NCBI GenBank assembly: GCA_040779335.1
Contig: JBFONV010000008.1
Span: 1-64,000 of the forward strand
Length of the DNA: 64,000 nt
DNA from: JBFONV01 sp040779335
Lineage (GTDB): Bacteria; Pseudomonadota; Gammaproteobacteria; Enterobacterales; Alteromonadaceae
Direction: 5' to 3'
Shown here: piece after piece, positions 25,473 through 33,639 of the stretch
Layout of the letters: the number at the start of each line of letters is the position of its first letter
Position numbering within the stretch: position 1 is the stretch's first letter
Translations under genes and position numbers: made by a program
Notes under the pieces: generated by a model
What the model was told of the DNA's origin: nothing
The model's input: only the letters and a program-made list of their open reading frames with translations
The model's database searches: none

Positions 25473-26648
25473 TTACATTTGTTGCAACAATGCCATTCTG
25501 CTTTGGTCCATCAAGCGCAGATTTTTGACATTAAACGGCGCGGTCAATCCTGAAGATGTGATGATGCTTTGGTCAAATACCAATGGCAATTGATGTTCAC
25601 CTGCAGGCAGGTAATATGCAGAGCGGCTAAGCATAAAGGGTACAAAGCGACCTTGCTTATTAGTGCCGTATACTATACCACTTATTTCATACCGTCCCTC
25701 GCTGGCAACGGTCAAGTTAATGTTTGCACCTGTACTTTCAACCGCTACATTGTCTTCCATCGCTGCAGTTGGCTTGGCGACCGCGAAGGCAATTTTACCA
25801 TTACGTCTAATGTTAAGCGCTTTGTCTACCGCTTGAGACTCGACATGCAATTCATATAACTGTCCCCGTTTTTCGTTGGCAATATCGCCTGGAATTTCTA
25901 CGCGAAAGCCGCTTGGTGATGTAATTAGTTTAACTGGGTGTTTTACGCCTGAGGGCGTTTTAATAAAACCTTGATGTTTGGCAAAAGCTAACACTGCGTC
26001 GTTATGCTTAAATTCTGCTTTTATATCAACTTGTTGACCCGAAAGGTAATTCATACTTGGTGTTGAAAGGTGCAGTTTATGCGGTGAATTTTTCTCTTTT
26101 ACGTTAATGACAAAACGTTGCCCAGGCATCAGTTTTTCATTGACCAAGAGTTTAAATTGACCGTTGCCAACCGCCTTATCTAACTTCACTGCACTACTGT
26201 TTGGAAATATATTAGCTGTCGCCAGTTGTTGCTGACTGACGGTTTGTTGAAATGGTGTCGTCAGTTTATGGTTACTTTTGAACAGTTCAATATTACTTGG
26301 ATCAATGGTGTTGTTATCAAATTCGCGATTATCAGCGCTTGTTTTACCCGACAAACGGATCAAAGCTTCGGCTTGACTGATATCTAAATTCACGCCTTTA
26401 TTAAGTTGTGCTCCAGTTACTTCAAACCAATATTCATCGCTGCTACTTTCATAGCCTTGTTTAGCGGTTAAAAACTTGCCGTTAGCTTGAATGGCTTGGC
26501 TAAAATGTATCGTTTTTTGTTCAACCATGTGCTGCGGCGCATCAATATTGACTAGTTCCGTCATGGGAAGTGACTTTGCCTGGCTTGGGTTAGTTATGAG
26601 TAACGGTAAGGTGCTTAGCACCATAAAAGATAATTTTGTTAGTTTCAT
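25473..26648 (-). CDS. DUF4785-type exported protein
   Basis: This encodes 391 residues from ATG 26648, with AAGGAG upstream, and a signal peptide (MKLTKLSFMVLSTLPLLITN). The remainder is beta-rich with two or more Ig-like segments (PGQRFVINVKEK, SGQQVDIKAEFKHND, GRYEISGIVYGT). It resembles the DUF4785 family of exported Shewanella/Legionella-type proteins; the match is from memory. It is 10 bases after the lipase-like gene, so the two are probably co-transcribed. Role unknown; perhaps envelope or extracellular. Confidence 0.7.
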   Translation of the reverse strand: MKLTKLSFMVLSTLPLLITNPSQAKSLPMTELVNIDAPQHMVEQKTIHFSQAIQANGKFLTAKQGYESSSDEYWFEVTGAQLNKGVNLDISQAEALIRLSGKTSADNREFDNNTIDPSNIELFKSNHKLTTPFQQTVSQQQLATANIFPNSSAVKLDKAVGNGQFKLLVNEKLMPGQRFVINVKEKNSPHKLHLSTPSMNYLSGQQVDIKAEFKHNDAVLAFAKHQGFIKTPSGVKHPVKLITSPSGFRVEIPGDIANEKRGQLYELHVESQAVDKALNIRRNGKIAFAVAKPTAAMEDNVAVESTGANINLTVASEGRYEISGIVYGTNKQGRFVPFMLSRSAYYLPAGEHQLPLVFDQSIITSSGLTAPFNVKNLRLMDQSRMALLQQM

Positions 26649-26658
26649 GGTCGGCTCC

Positions 26659-27516
26659 TTAAATATCATTTCTTAAAATAACGTCTAAATTAAAACAGTC
26701 ACGTCGGCTTTGTTGATGGCTTAATGGTTCGCTGCCGTTGGTACGTTGCTTATCTTTAAACCAAACAGAACCAGCGCCTGATTGAGATGAACAATTTAAG
26801 AAACCGTCTGAGCATGAGTCTAACCAGTTTTGTGTGGTTTCTAGGGCAACTTGATACTGATATCCCGCGCAATAACTGTCACCATCCCAGAAGGCAGAAT
26901 CAACATCAGAGCCAACAACGGCCTTAAATTCACTAGGTAGAGCAGGGCGAGAGGCGCTGCCTAATAACCAGTTTTGGTTGTAATAGGCCATCCAGCTTAC
27001 TTGTTGTTGGGTAACGGCATCAGAGTCATATCCAAGTATCCACCCAAGTGTGCTTTCAAAAATGTTTCCTTGTTTTACCGCATCGGCTAGTGGAGTGCCT
27101 AAGCTTGATGGCGCCAGAGCAATAACTTTTGTGGTGCGATTAATTATGTTGGGGAAGCGACTATCCCAAGTTGGATTTGATAGGATCCAACGGACAATAT
27201 TACCACCGTTAGAGTGGGTGAGCATGACAAGTTCGGTAATGTTTTTATTATTGATGAAGTCCGTTAATTGCTGGGCCAAACAACCCGCAGCTTCGGTGTC
27301 CCACATGAACTGGTCGAAGTCACAATTGATCACTGTATAGTTGTTAGTATTTGTTAATCCTTGCTTAACAGAATTAACAAAACCCCCAGTCCAGTAATCG
27401 TTATAGGCATCGGTTTGTTTGCCGGTGCCATGAATAAAAGCCAAACCTTGGTTTGCATAACTACTTGTAATAAAAGAGATATATACAAGAATGAACGCTG
27501 TTAGTGTTTTTTTCAT
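26659..27516 (-). CDS. Exported alpha/beta-hydrolase, lipase-like
   Basis: This encodes 285 residues with a signal peptide (MKKTLTAFILVYISFITSSYA). The body has the oxyanion segment AFIHGTGKQ near 28 and a nucleophile elbow LTHSNGGNIVRW (Ser in HSNGG), the Gly-poor elbow type of GPI-deacylase/PGAP1-like and LipA-type lipases. Several cysteines toward the C terminus (CAGYQ, CSDGFLNCSSQ) may form disulfides, consistent with secretion. It is upstream of the DUF4785 gene by 10 bases. Substrate unknown. Confidence 0.78.
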   Translation of the reverse strand: MKKTLTAFILVYISFITSSYANQGLAFIHGTGKQTDAYNDYWTGGFVNSVKQGLTNTNNYTVINCDFDQFMWDTEAAGCLAQQLTDFINNKNITELVMLTHSNGGNIVRWILSNPTWDSRFPNIINRTTKVIALAPSSLGTPLADAVKQGNIFESTLGWILGYDSDAVTQQQVSWMAYYNQNWLLGSASRPALPSEFKAVVGSDVDSAFWDGDSYCAGYQYQVALETTQNWLDSCSDGFLNCSSQSGAGSVWFKDKQRTNGSEPLSHQQSRRDCFNLDVILRNDI

Positions 27517-27850
27517 TGCTATTTCCTATTGTTATTATTATATCAAACACGCCAGGTCAAACCTCTGAGGTCCGATCACATACGTGCAACAACTATATAA
27601 CATTTAAAAAAACAGCGATGCAAGCAAAAATGTGAGTAAATATTGTTCAGATAGCGCGTTTAACAAGCAATCCTGTATTAAGTAATCACTCTAAATAGCT
27701 TAAGTACATTGAATGTCGTGCTAATAGAAAAAGTAAAGAAAATGAACCTGTTTGATTGTTGGCTCAAAAAATATTAAAAATTAACTTGTTAGCAATTCAA
27801 CGAATGGTTTTAGGTGTGTATTTACATACGAATTAAATAAAACGATGAGC
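27517..27850. other. Intergenic region, 334 bases
   Basis: This AT-rich stretch between the lipase-like gene (start side) and the small membrane protein gene (stop side) has no open frame of interest. No strong hairpin-plus-T-run is seen. It should contain the promoter for the 27516 to 25473 pair. Confidence 0.5.
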
Positions 27851-28270
27851 TTATTTTAATAAGTGGTTGGCTAGAAGAATAACAATTAACAAGATATGCG
27901 GAAAAGCGACCGTTGGTCGTAATGCTTGTTTCGCATATTCAATCATTAAGCCCATGCTGCTAGGGCGTTTGTCTATAAAAAGGGAGTTAAACTGAAAAGC
28001 CGATATTTGCGTATCAGCTTGTGCTTTTTTTAGTGACTTTTCAAGGATGAGTAAATGGCTTTCAATACGTGATTGAAACGTTTTCCAAATGGCATCTTGT
28101 CCCCAAAGCACTAATACCACTGCTAGTATCAGTAAATCAGAGCTGTTCATCGCCACTAACACAGAAAATAATGCAACGTTGACAAGTTTGATCACTAATG
28201 AGTATTTTTCATAGCTATCATACTGATTTTGTAACAGTGTCCATTCTGTAGCTAAGTCATTATTTGTCAT
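27851..28270 (-). CDS. Small membrane protein of unknown family
   Basis: This encodes 139 residues from ATG 28270 (CAAGGAAAAAGC upstream). The longer frame from 28303 is an extension. Hydrophobic segments lie at about 29-58 (a helical hairpin) and near the C terminus (122-138), with an intervening amphipathic stretch (SRIESHLLILEKSLKKAQAD). No family recognised. It is downstream of rlmJ in the same direction with 53 bases between. Confidence 0.7.
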   Translation of the reverse strand: MTNNDLATEWTLLQNQYDSYEKYSLVIKLVNVALFSVLVAMNSSDLLILAVVLVLWGQDAIWKTFQSRIESHLLILEKSLKKAQADTQISAFQFNSLFIDKRPSSMGLMIEYAKQALRPTVAFPHILLIVILLANHLLK

Positions 28271-28323
28271 GCTTTTTCCTTGCAGTGATATTGAAGGTTT
28301 CACTATTTTATCGTTGATAACAA

Positions 28324-29163
28324 TTATTCTTCAATCAACTGCACTAGTCGAGAAGAAGTGTTTTTATCCCCAAGTTTACGTGTTAAGTAGGGCAATATAG
28401 TGTCGAGTTGACTGGCAAGTTGCCATGGCGGATTAACAATAAAGAGTCCTGTTCCTGTCATGCCGTATTCGTCCGTATCGGCGCGCAGACAAAACTCTAC
28501 TTGTAAGATGTTTTTGAGCGGGCTGGCTAAAAATTGTTGTTCCATTTTATTTACTAGTTCGCGTTTTACTACTGGATACCAGAGGATGTAGGTACCAGAG
28601 GCAAATTTTTTACCGCCTTGGATAATCGTATCAACCGCTTTGGTATAATCGTCTTTTATTTCATAAGGTGGATCGATTAATACCACACCACGTCTGCTAG
28701 GGGGAGGTAACAAAGATAACACCCCTTGATATCCGTCAGAGTGATGAACGTGGCCTTTTTGCCAGCGTTGACTAAAATCGTTTAAATATTCAATGTCGCT
28801 CGGGTGTAATTCAAATAAATGGGCGCTGTCTTGGCGACGCATAATTTGTTTAGCAATACCTGGAGAGCCAGGGTAAATAGCCAGCTCAGCATGTTCATTG
28901 AGTGAATTAATCAGCGTTAAATAAGATGACAGCGCTTCAGGAGCGTTTTCATCATTAATTATTTGGGCAATACCTTGTTTATATTCACCGGTTTTTTGGG
29001 CATATTCATCGGTTAATTGATACATGCCTGCGCCAGAGTGGCTGTCGATATAGGTAAAGCCTTTGTCTTTACGCGTCATGTATTCAAGCACTTGCGTTAA
29101 TACTGCATGTTTTAGAACATCCGCAAAGTTTCCTGCATGAAACGCATGGCGATAGCTAAGCAA
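28324..29163 (-). CDS. rlmJ: 23S rRNA (adenine-N6)-methyltransferase RlmJ
   Basis: This encodes 279 residues. E. coli RlmJ methylates adenine 2030 of 23S rRNA. The start MLSYRHAFHAGNFADVLKHAVL is the family signature, and the substrate motif IDPPYE (residues about 164-169, in VVLIDPPYEIKDDY) is the DPPY of N6-adenine methyltransferases. SAM-binding residues occur in YIDSHSGAGMYQL. It follows ybiT in the same direction. Confidence 0.95.
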   Translation of the reverse strand: MLSYRHAFHAGNFADVLKHAVLTQVLEYMTRKDKGFTYIDSHSGAGMYQLTDEYAQKTGEYKQGIAQIINDENAPEALSSYLTLINSLNEHAELAIYPGSPGIAKQIMRRQDSAHLFELHPSDIEYLNDFSQRWQKGHVHHSDGYQGVLSLLPPPSRRGVVLIDPPYEIKDDYTKAVDTIIQGGKKFASGTYILWYPVVKRELVNKMEQQFLASPLKNILQVEFCLRADTDEYGMTGTGLFIVNPPWQLASQLDTILPYLTRKLGDKNTSSRLVQLIEE

Positions 29164-29191
29164 AATTTAATTCCTTTATCTACTAGATGAT

Positions 29192-29219
29192 TACCCAGTA
29201 CCCAATCAGGTACTGGGTA
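29192..29219. repeat. Perfect hairpin without T-run between ybiT and rlmJ
   Basis: TACCCAGTACC and GGTACTGGGTA (11 bp each) with a six-base loop. It lies just before rlmJ and lacks a T-run, so it is not a classic terminator; it may stabilise or process the mRNA. Confidence 0.6.
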
Positions 29220-29228
29220 GCAAGGGGC

Positions 29229-30821
29229 TTACGCCTGAGACTCAAGGTAGGCGTCGTAGCTACCGCTAAAGTCAACGTAACCGTCTGTTTTAAGCTCGAT
29301 AATGCGAGTCGCCAAACTTGAAACGAATTCACGATCATGGCTGACAAAAATGACGGTACCTTCAAACTGTTCCATCGCCATGTTTAATGACTCGATTGAT
29401 TCCATATCCATGTGGTTGGTGGGTTCATCCATTACTAGAATGTTAGGTCGTTGCATCATGATTTTACCAAACAACATGCGACCTTGTTCACCACCAGATA
29501 GTACTTTAACTGATTTATTAATATCATCGGCTGAAAATAATAATCGTCCTAAATATCCGCGCACGGCTTGTTCGTCGTCGGTAGGTTGGCGCCACTGACT
29601 CATCCAGTCGAATAAGGTCATGTCGTTTTCAAATTCATGAGCATGGTCTTGTGCATAATAACCAATATTGACATTTTCAGACCAAGTATATTCGCCAGAG
29701 GTTGGCTTATATTCACATTCCCCCATTAAGGTGCGCAAAAATGTTGATTTACCAACACCGTTCTCACCAATAACTGCAATTTTTTCACCCACTTCGGCGA
29801 TCAGTGATATGTCTTTTAGGACGTTGTTATCATCAAAACTTTTATTCAAATGCTCAATAACTAAGGCATTACGGAATAGCTTTTTCTCTTGATCAAAACG
29901 AATAAATGGATTGACACGACTTGATGCTTTAACTTCCGCTAATTGAATTTTATCAATTTGTTTAGCACGTGAGGTTGCTTGTTTTGCTTTCGAGGCGTTT
30001 GCAGAAAAACGGGCCACGAAAGCTTGTAATTCACCGATTTGTGCTTTTTTCTTAGCGTTGTCAGAGAGTAACTGAGCACGCGCTTGGGTAGCCGCCAACA
30101 TGTATTCGTCATAATTACCTGGGTAAACACGAAGTTCACCATAATCAAGATCCGCCATATGAGTACAAACGCTGTTTAAGAAATGGCGGTCATGGGAAAT
30201 GATTATCATGGTAGAGTCACGTTCATTCAATGTCTCTTCTAGCCATTGAATGGTATGAATATCCAAGTTGTTGGTAGGTTCGTCGAGCAGTAAAATATCA
30301 GGATCAGCAAACAGCGCTTGTGCAAGTAGTACCCTTAGTTTCCAACCAGGGGCAACATCGCTCATCAAACCATAGTGTTGCTCAACGGGGATGCCGACGC
30401 CCATCAATAATTCACCAGCACGGCTTTCGGCGCTGTAACCATCCATTTCTGCATATTCAGATTCTAAATCGCCCACACGCATGCCATCTGCTTCGGTCAT
30501 TTCAGGCAAGGCATAGATACGATCGCGTTCTTCTTTTACCGCCCATAATTCGGTGTGACCCATAATAACGGTATCAACTACGCTAAAATTTTCAAAAGCA
30601 AATTGGTCTTGACGTAATTTACCAATGCGCTCGTTAGGATCTAAGCTAACGTTACCTGAGGTTTGATCAAGGTCGCCGCCTAAAATCTTCATAAAAGTGG
30701 ATTTTCCGCAGCCATTGGCGCCGATTAATCCGTAACGATTTCCACCGCCAAATTTTTGTGAAATGTTTTCGAATAGCGGCTTGGCGCCAAATTGTTGAGT
30801 GATATTATTTGCTGCTAACAC
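29229..30821 (-). CDS. ybiT: ABC-F protein YbiT
   Basis: This encodes 530 residues with two ATP-binding cassettes. Walker A GANGCGKST near 37, signature and Walker B LLLDEPTNNLD in the first half, then the inter-domain linker, then GENGVGKST and LSGGEQGRM with MDEPTNHMDMES in the second. It matches E. coli YbiT through most of its length by memory. ABC-F proteins act on ribosomes, likely relieving stalls; no membrane domain is present. It is about 100 bases upstream of rlmJ in the same direction. Confidence 0.95.
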   Translation of the reverse strand: MLAANNITQQFGAKPLFENISQKFGGGNRYGLIGANGCGKSTFMKILGGDLDQTSGNVSLDPNERIGKLRQDQFAFENFSVVDTVIMGHTELWAVKEERDRIYALPEMTEADGMRVGDLESEYAEMDGYSAESRAGELLMGVGIPVEQHYGLMSDVAPGWKLRVLLAQALFADPDILLLDEPTNNLDIHTIQWLEETLNERDSTMIIISHDRHFLNSVCTHMADLDYGELRVYPGNYDEYMLAATQARAQLLSDNAKKKAQIGELQAFVARFSANASKAKQATSRAKQIDKIQLAEVKASSRVNPFIRFDQEKKLFRNALVIEHLNKSFDDNNVLKDISLIAEVGEKIAVIGENGVGKSTFLRTLMGECEYKPTSGEYTWSENVNIGYYAQDHAHEFENDMTLFDWMSQWRQPTDDEQAVRGYLGRLLFSADDINKSVKVLSGGEQGRMLFGKIMMQRPNILVMDEPTNHMDMESIESLNMAMEQFEGTVIFVSHDREFVSSLATRIIELKTDGYVDFSGSYDAYLESQA

Positions 30822-30925
30822 GTGGTGATTTTTCCTTTATTACTTTTCATATAATGTCGTGGTATGTCGTTATACTAAGACAATGCGTTATATTTGCTTA
30901 TGATACTTTCTTTACTGGTTCAGCG

Positions 30926-33187
30926 TTATTTACGCTTTTTACCTACAGATTGCTTGGGTTTACGGTCGTTAAATTGATTGTCACTAAAGCGCGTTAAACC
31001 ACTTTTAGCTTTATTTTGTCCGGACTTATTTTTAAAGCCTTGGCCGGGGGAGGTTTTATTCCCTCGGCTATTATTTTTACCTTTTTGATATTGCATGTCT
31101 TTTTCAGCGCGCGTTTCCGCAGGGACTAAACAGCCAGGCTTACTACCAATAAGTTTACGGGCCAGGCCCATTTTAGTCAGCGCTTCGCGAATGATCGGCC
31201 AATTGGCTGGATCATGATAACGCAATATTGCTTTGTGCAAGCGCCTTTGTCTGCCGCCCTTGGGAACAACAACACTTTCAGTGTCCTTTTTGATATTGCG
31301 TAACGAATCCAATTCAGTATGGTATAAAGTCGTTGCATTGGCTAAAGGCGACGGGTAAAAATTTTGTACTTGATCCAATTTAAAGTCATTCTCTTTCAAC
31401 CACAGCGCCAAGTTCACCATATCAATGTCTTTGGTACCAGGATGAGCAGAAATAAAATAGGGAATAAGGTACTGCTTTTTTCCTGCCTCTTTTGAGTATT
31501 TTTCAAACAGCTCTTTAAATTGATAGTAGCTGCCCATACCGGGTTTCATCATTTTGTTCAATGGGCCATTTTCGGTATGTTCTGGAGCAATTTTTAAATA
31601 ACCGCCAACATGATGAGTGGCTAATTCTTTTACATACTCAGGGTCTTCAACCGCGAGATCATAGCGAACCCCTGAAGCGATAAGGATTTTTTTAATGCCC
31701 TTAATTTTCCGAGCGTTACGGTATAAAGAAATGGTTGGTGAGTGATCGGTGTCCATGTGCCCACAAATCGTTGGCCATACGCAAGAAGGCTTACGACAAG
31801 TGGCTTCTGCTTTTGGGCTTTTACAACGTAATTTATACATATTGGCTGTTGGACCACCCAAGTCTGAAATTACGCCGGTAAAACCAGGGACTTTGGCTTT
31901 AATATCTTCAATTTCATCAAGAATTGATTGTTCAGAGCGACTTTGAATGATACGACCTTCATGCTCAGTAATGGAGCAAAAAGTGCAACCACCAAAACAA
32001 CCACGCATTATATTAATCGAAGTTTTGATCATCTCGTAAGCGGGTATTTTTGCATTACCGTAACTTGGATGAGGCACTCGTTGATAAGGTAAACCAAACA
32101 CGCCATCCATTTCCGCTTCACTGAGCGGGTAAGCGGGTGGATTTAACCAAATAATTCGATCGCCATGTCGCTGTACTAGAGGCTTTGCCGAGCCAGGGTT
32201 GACTTCTTGGTGAAAGATACGTGACGCGTGAGCATACAGTACTTTGTTGTCTTTAACTTGTTCAAAAGTGGGCAGATTGATATAAGTTGTTAGCCATGGC
32301 TTTTTCTTGTCTTGCCAAGATTTATTACGATAATCCGCAATTTGTATCGGCTGCGCTGTTTTAGTGACGTCGCTAACTTCTTCTTCAACCGTTATCGTTT
32401 GTGCTGAATCACAACTTTCGTTAGTGATTTCTTGATAAGGATTTGGCAAAGGCTCTATTTTACCTGGTCTATCGATTGAGCGAGAGTCAATGCCATGCCA
32501 ACCCGGTAATGCTTGTTTGGTTAAAAATGCGCTGCCACGAATGTCGGTTAAGGTTTTTACATCTTCACCATTAGCAATACGGTGTGCAGCCTCAATAAGC
32601 GGGCGTTCGGCATTACCATAGATTAATAAATCAGCTTTGGCGTCAAACAAAATGGAGCGACGCACTTTATCTGACCAATAATCGTAATGGGCGATGCGGC
32701 GTAAACTGGCTTCAATACCGCCGATAATGACAGGGACGTCTTTATAAGCTTCTTTACAGCGTTGGCTATAAGCTAAAACCGCGCGATCGGGACGTTTGCC
32801 GCCTTCATCATTTGGGGTATAGGCATCATCATGTCTTAAACGTCGTTCGGCGGTATAACGATTTATCATTGAGTCCATGTTGCCAGCGGTAACGCCAAAA
32901 AACAGATTAGGTTTGCCCAGCTGCATAAAAGCATCTTTAGAATGCCAGTCTGGCTGTGAAATGATGCCAACACGAAAACCTTGCGCTTCAAGCATGCGAC
33001 CAATCACCGCCATACCAAAGCTTGGATGATCGACATAGGCATCACCCGTAACCAAAATGATGTCACAACTGTCCCACCCCAGTTGCTCCATTTCTTGGCG
33101 AGACATAGGTAAAAATGAAGAGGTGCCATAACATTCGGCCCAATACTTGGGGTAGTCAAATAGCTCTCTTTCGGGTAATGGGATCAT
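30926..33187 (-). CDS. ygiQ: YgiQ-family radical SAM protein
   Basis: This encodes 753 residues from ATG 33187; a TTG at 33208 has no ribosome binding site. A B12-binding-like N-terminal domain is followed by the radical SAM core with CFGGCTFCSITEHEGR (the CxxxCxxC cluster site), the GGPTANMY segment, and the HHVGGYLKIAPEHTE segment, all matching YgiQ (UPF0313). A Lys/Gly-rich tail ends the protein. Function unknown. It is convergent with nothing; ybiT lies about 100 bases downstream. Confidence 0.93.
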   Translation of the reverse strand: MIPLPERELFDYPKYWAECYGTSSFLPMSRQEMEQLGWDSCDIILVTGDAYVDHPSFGMAVIGRMLEAQGFRVGIISQPDWHSKDAFMQLGKPNLFFGVTAGNMDSMINRYTAERRLRHDDAYTPNDEGGKRPDRAVLAYSQRCKEAYKDVPVIIGGIEASLRRIAHYDYWSDKVRRSILFDAKADLLIYGNAERPLIEAAHRIANGEDVKTLTDIRGSAFLTKQALPGWHGIDSRSIDRPGKIEPLPNPYQEITNESCDSAQTITVEEEVSDVTKTAQPIQIADYRNKSWQDKKKPWLTTYINLPTFEQVKDNKVLYAHASRIFHQEVNPGSAKPLVQRHGDRIIWLNPPAYPLSEAEMDGVFGLPYQRVPHPSYGNAKIPAYEMIKTSINIMRGCFGGCTFCSITEHEGRIIQSRSEQSILDEIEDIKAKVPGFTGVISDLGGPTANMYKLRCKSPKAEATCRKPSCVWPTICGHMDTDHSPTISLYRNARKIKGIKKILIASGVRYDLAVEDPEYVKELATHHVGGYLKIAPEHTENGPLNKMMKPGMGSYYQFKELFEKYSKEAGKKQYLIPYFISAHPGTKDIDMVNLALWLKENDFKLDQVQNFYPSPLANATTLYHTELDSLRNIKKDTESVVVPKGGRQRRLHKAILRYHDPANWPIIREALTKMGLARKLIGSKPGCLVPAETRAEKDMQYQKGKNNSRGNKTSPGQGFKNKSGQNKAKSGLTRFSDNQFNDRKPKQSVGKKRK

Positions 33188-33639
33188 AAAGCTGCCTATG
33201 TTGGCCAAAAAAAATAATAGTTTATTTTTGTAAAAAATATGCCGTACTGGGCGCTCTAATCAGCAAACCAGATATCGACTTTTACAAAGCGCGCGATTAT
33301 AGCAGAAATTTGTTGGAATGAGTATGGTGACTTTACTGAACGAGAATATGATATTTCAGTAAATATTATCAATGTATGGGCATCAGCAATAACTAAGCTT
33401 GGCTTAAATGGTTAAAACTTCGTTGTTAGTTAAGCCAAATTGCTGATGATAAATGAGTGAGGTTGCAAGTGTTCGTCTATACAATGTTATCAATTTCAAT
33501 TGGTTATACAGGTGGTTATCCTTAGTTTAATTGCTTTAATACATTCTTCTTTCTTGATTGCGGTTACTCGTGAGGGTTAGTATAGCGACCAGCCTTACTG
33601 TTAGGCACAAAATAAACTCACTAATTAGAACCTTCTTAT
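33188..33639. other. Intergenic region with long imperfect hairpin
   Basis: The 450-base gap between ygiQ and the S9 peptidase gene holds no credible gene. The notable element is a long paired structure at 33381-33448. The rest is ordinary AT-rich sequence and should hold the two divergent promoters, but I cannot pick clear hexamers. Confidence 0.5.
33381..33448. repeat. Imperfect long stem-loop
   Basis: CATCAGCAAT (33381-33390) pairs with ATTGCTGATG (33439-33448), and TTGGCTTAA (33399-33407) pairs with TTAAGCCAA (33430-33438). An 8-base bulge on the left arm and a 22-base loop separate them. No T-run follows on either strand. It could be a decayed small mobile element or a structured leader. 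Confidence 0.55.

Noticed and set aside
33188..33208. TTG start seven codons upstream of ygiQ's ATG
   Set aside because: No ribosome binding site and no match to the YgiQ start; the ATG at 33187 is preferred.
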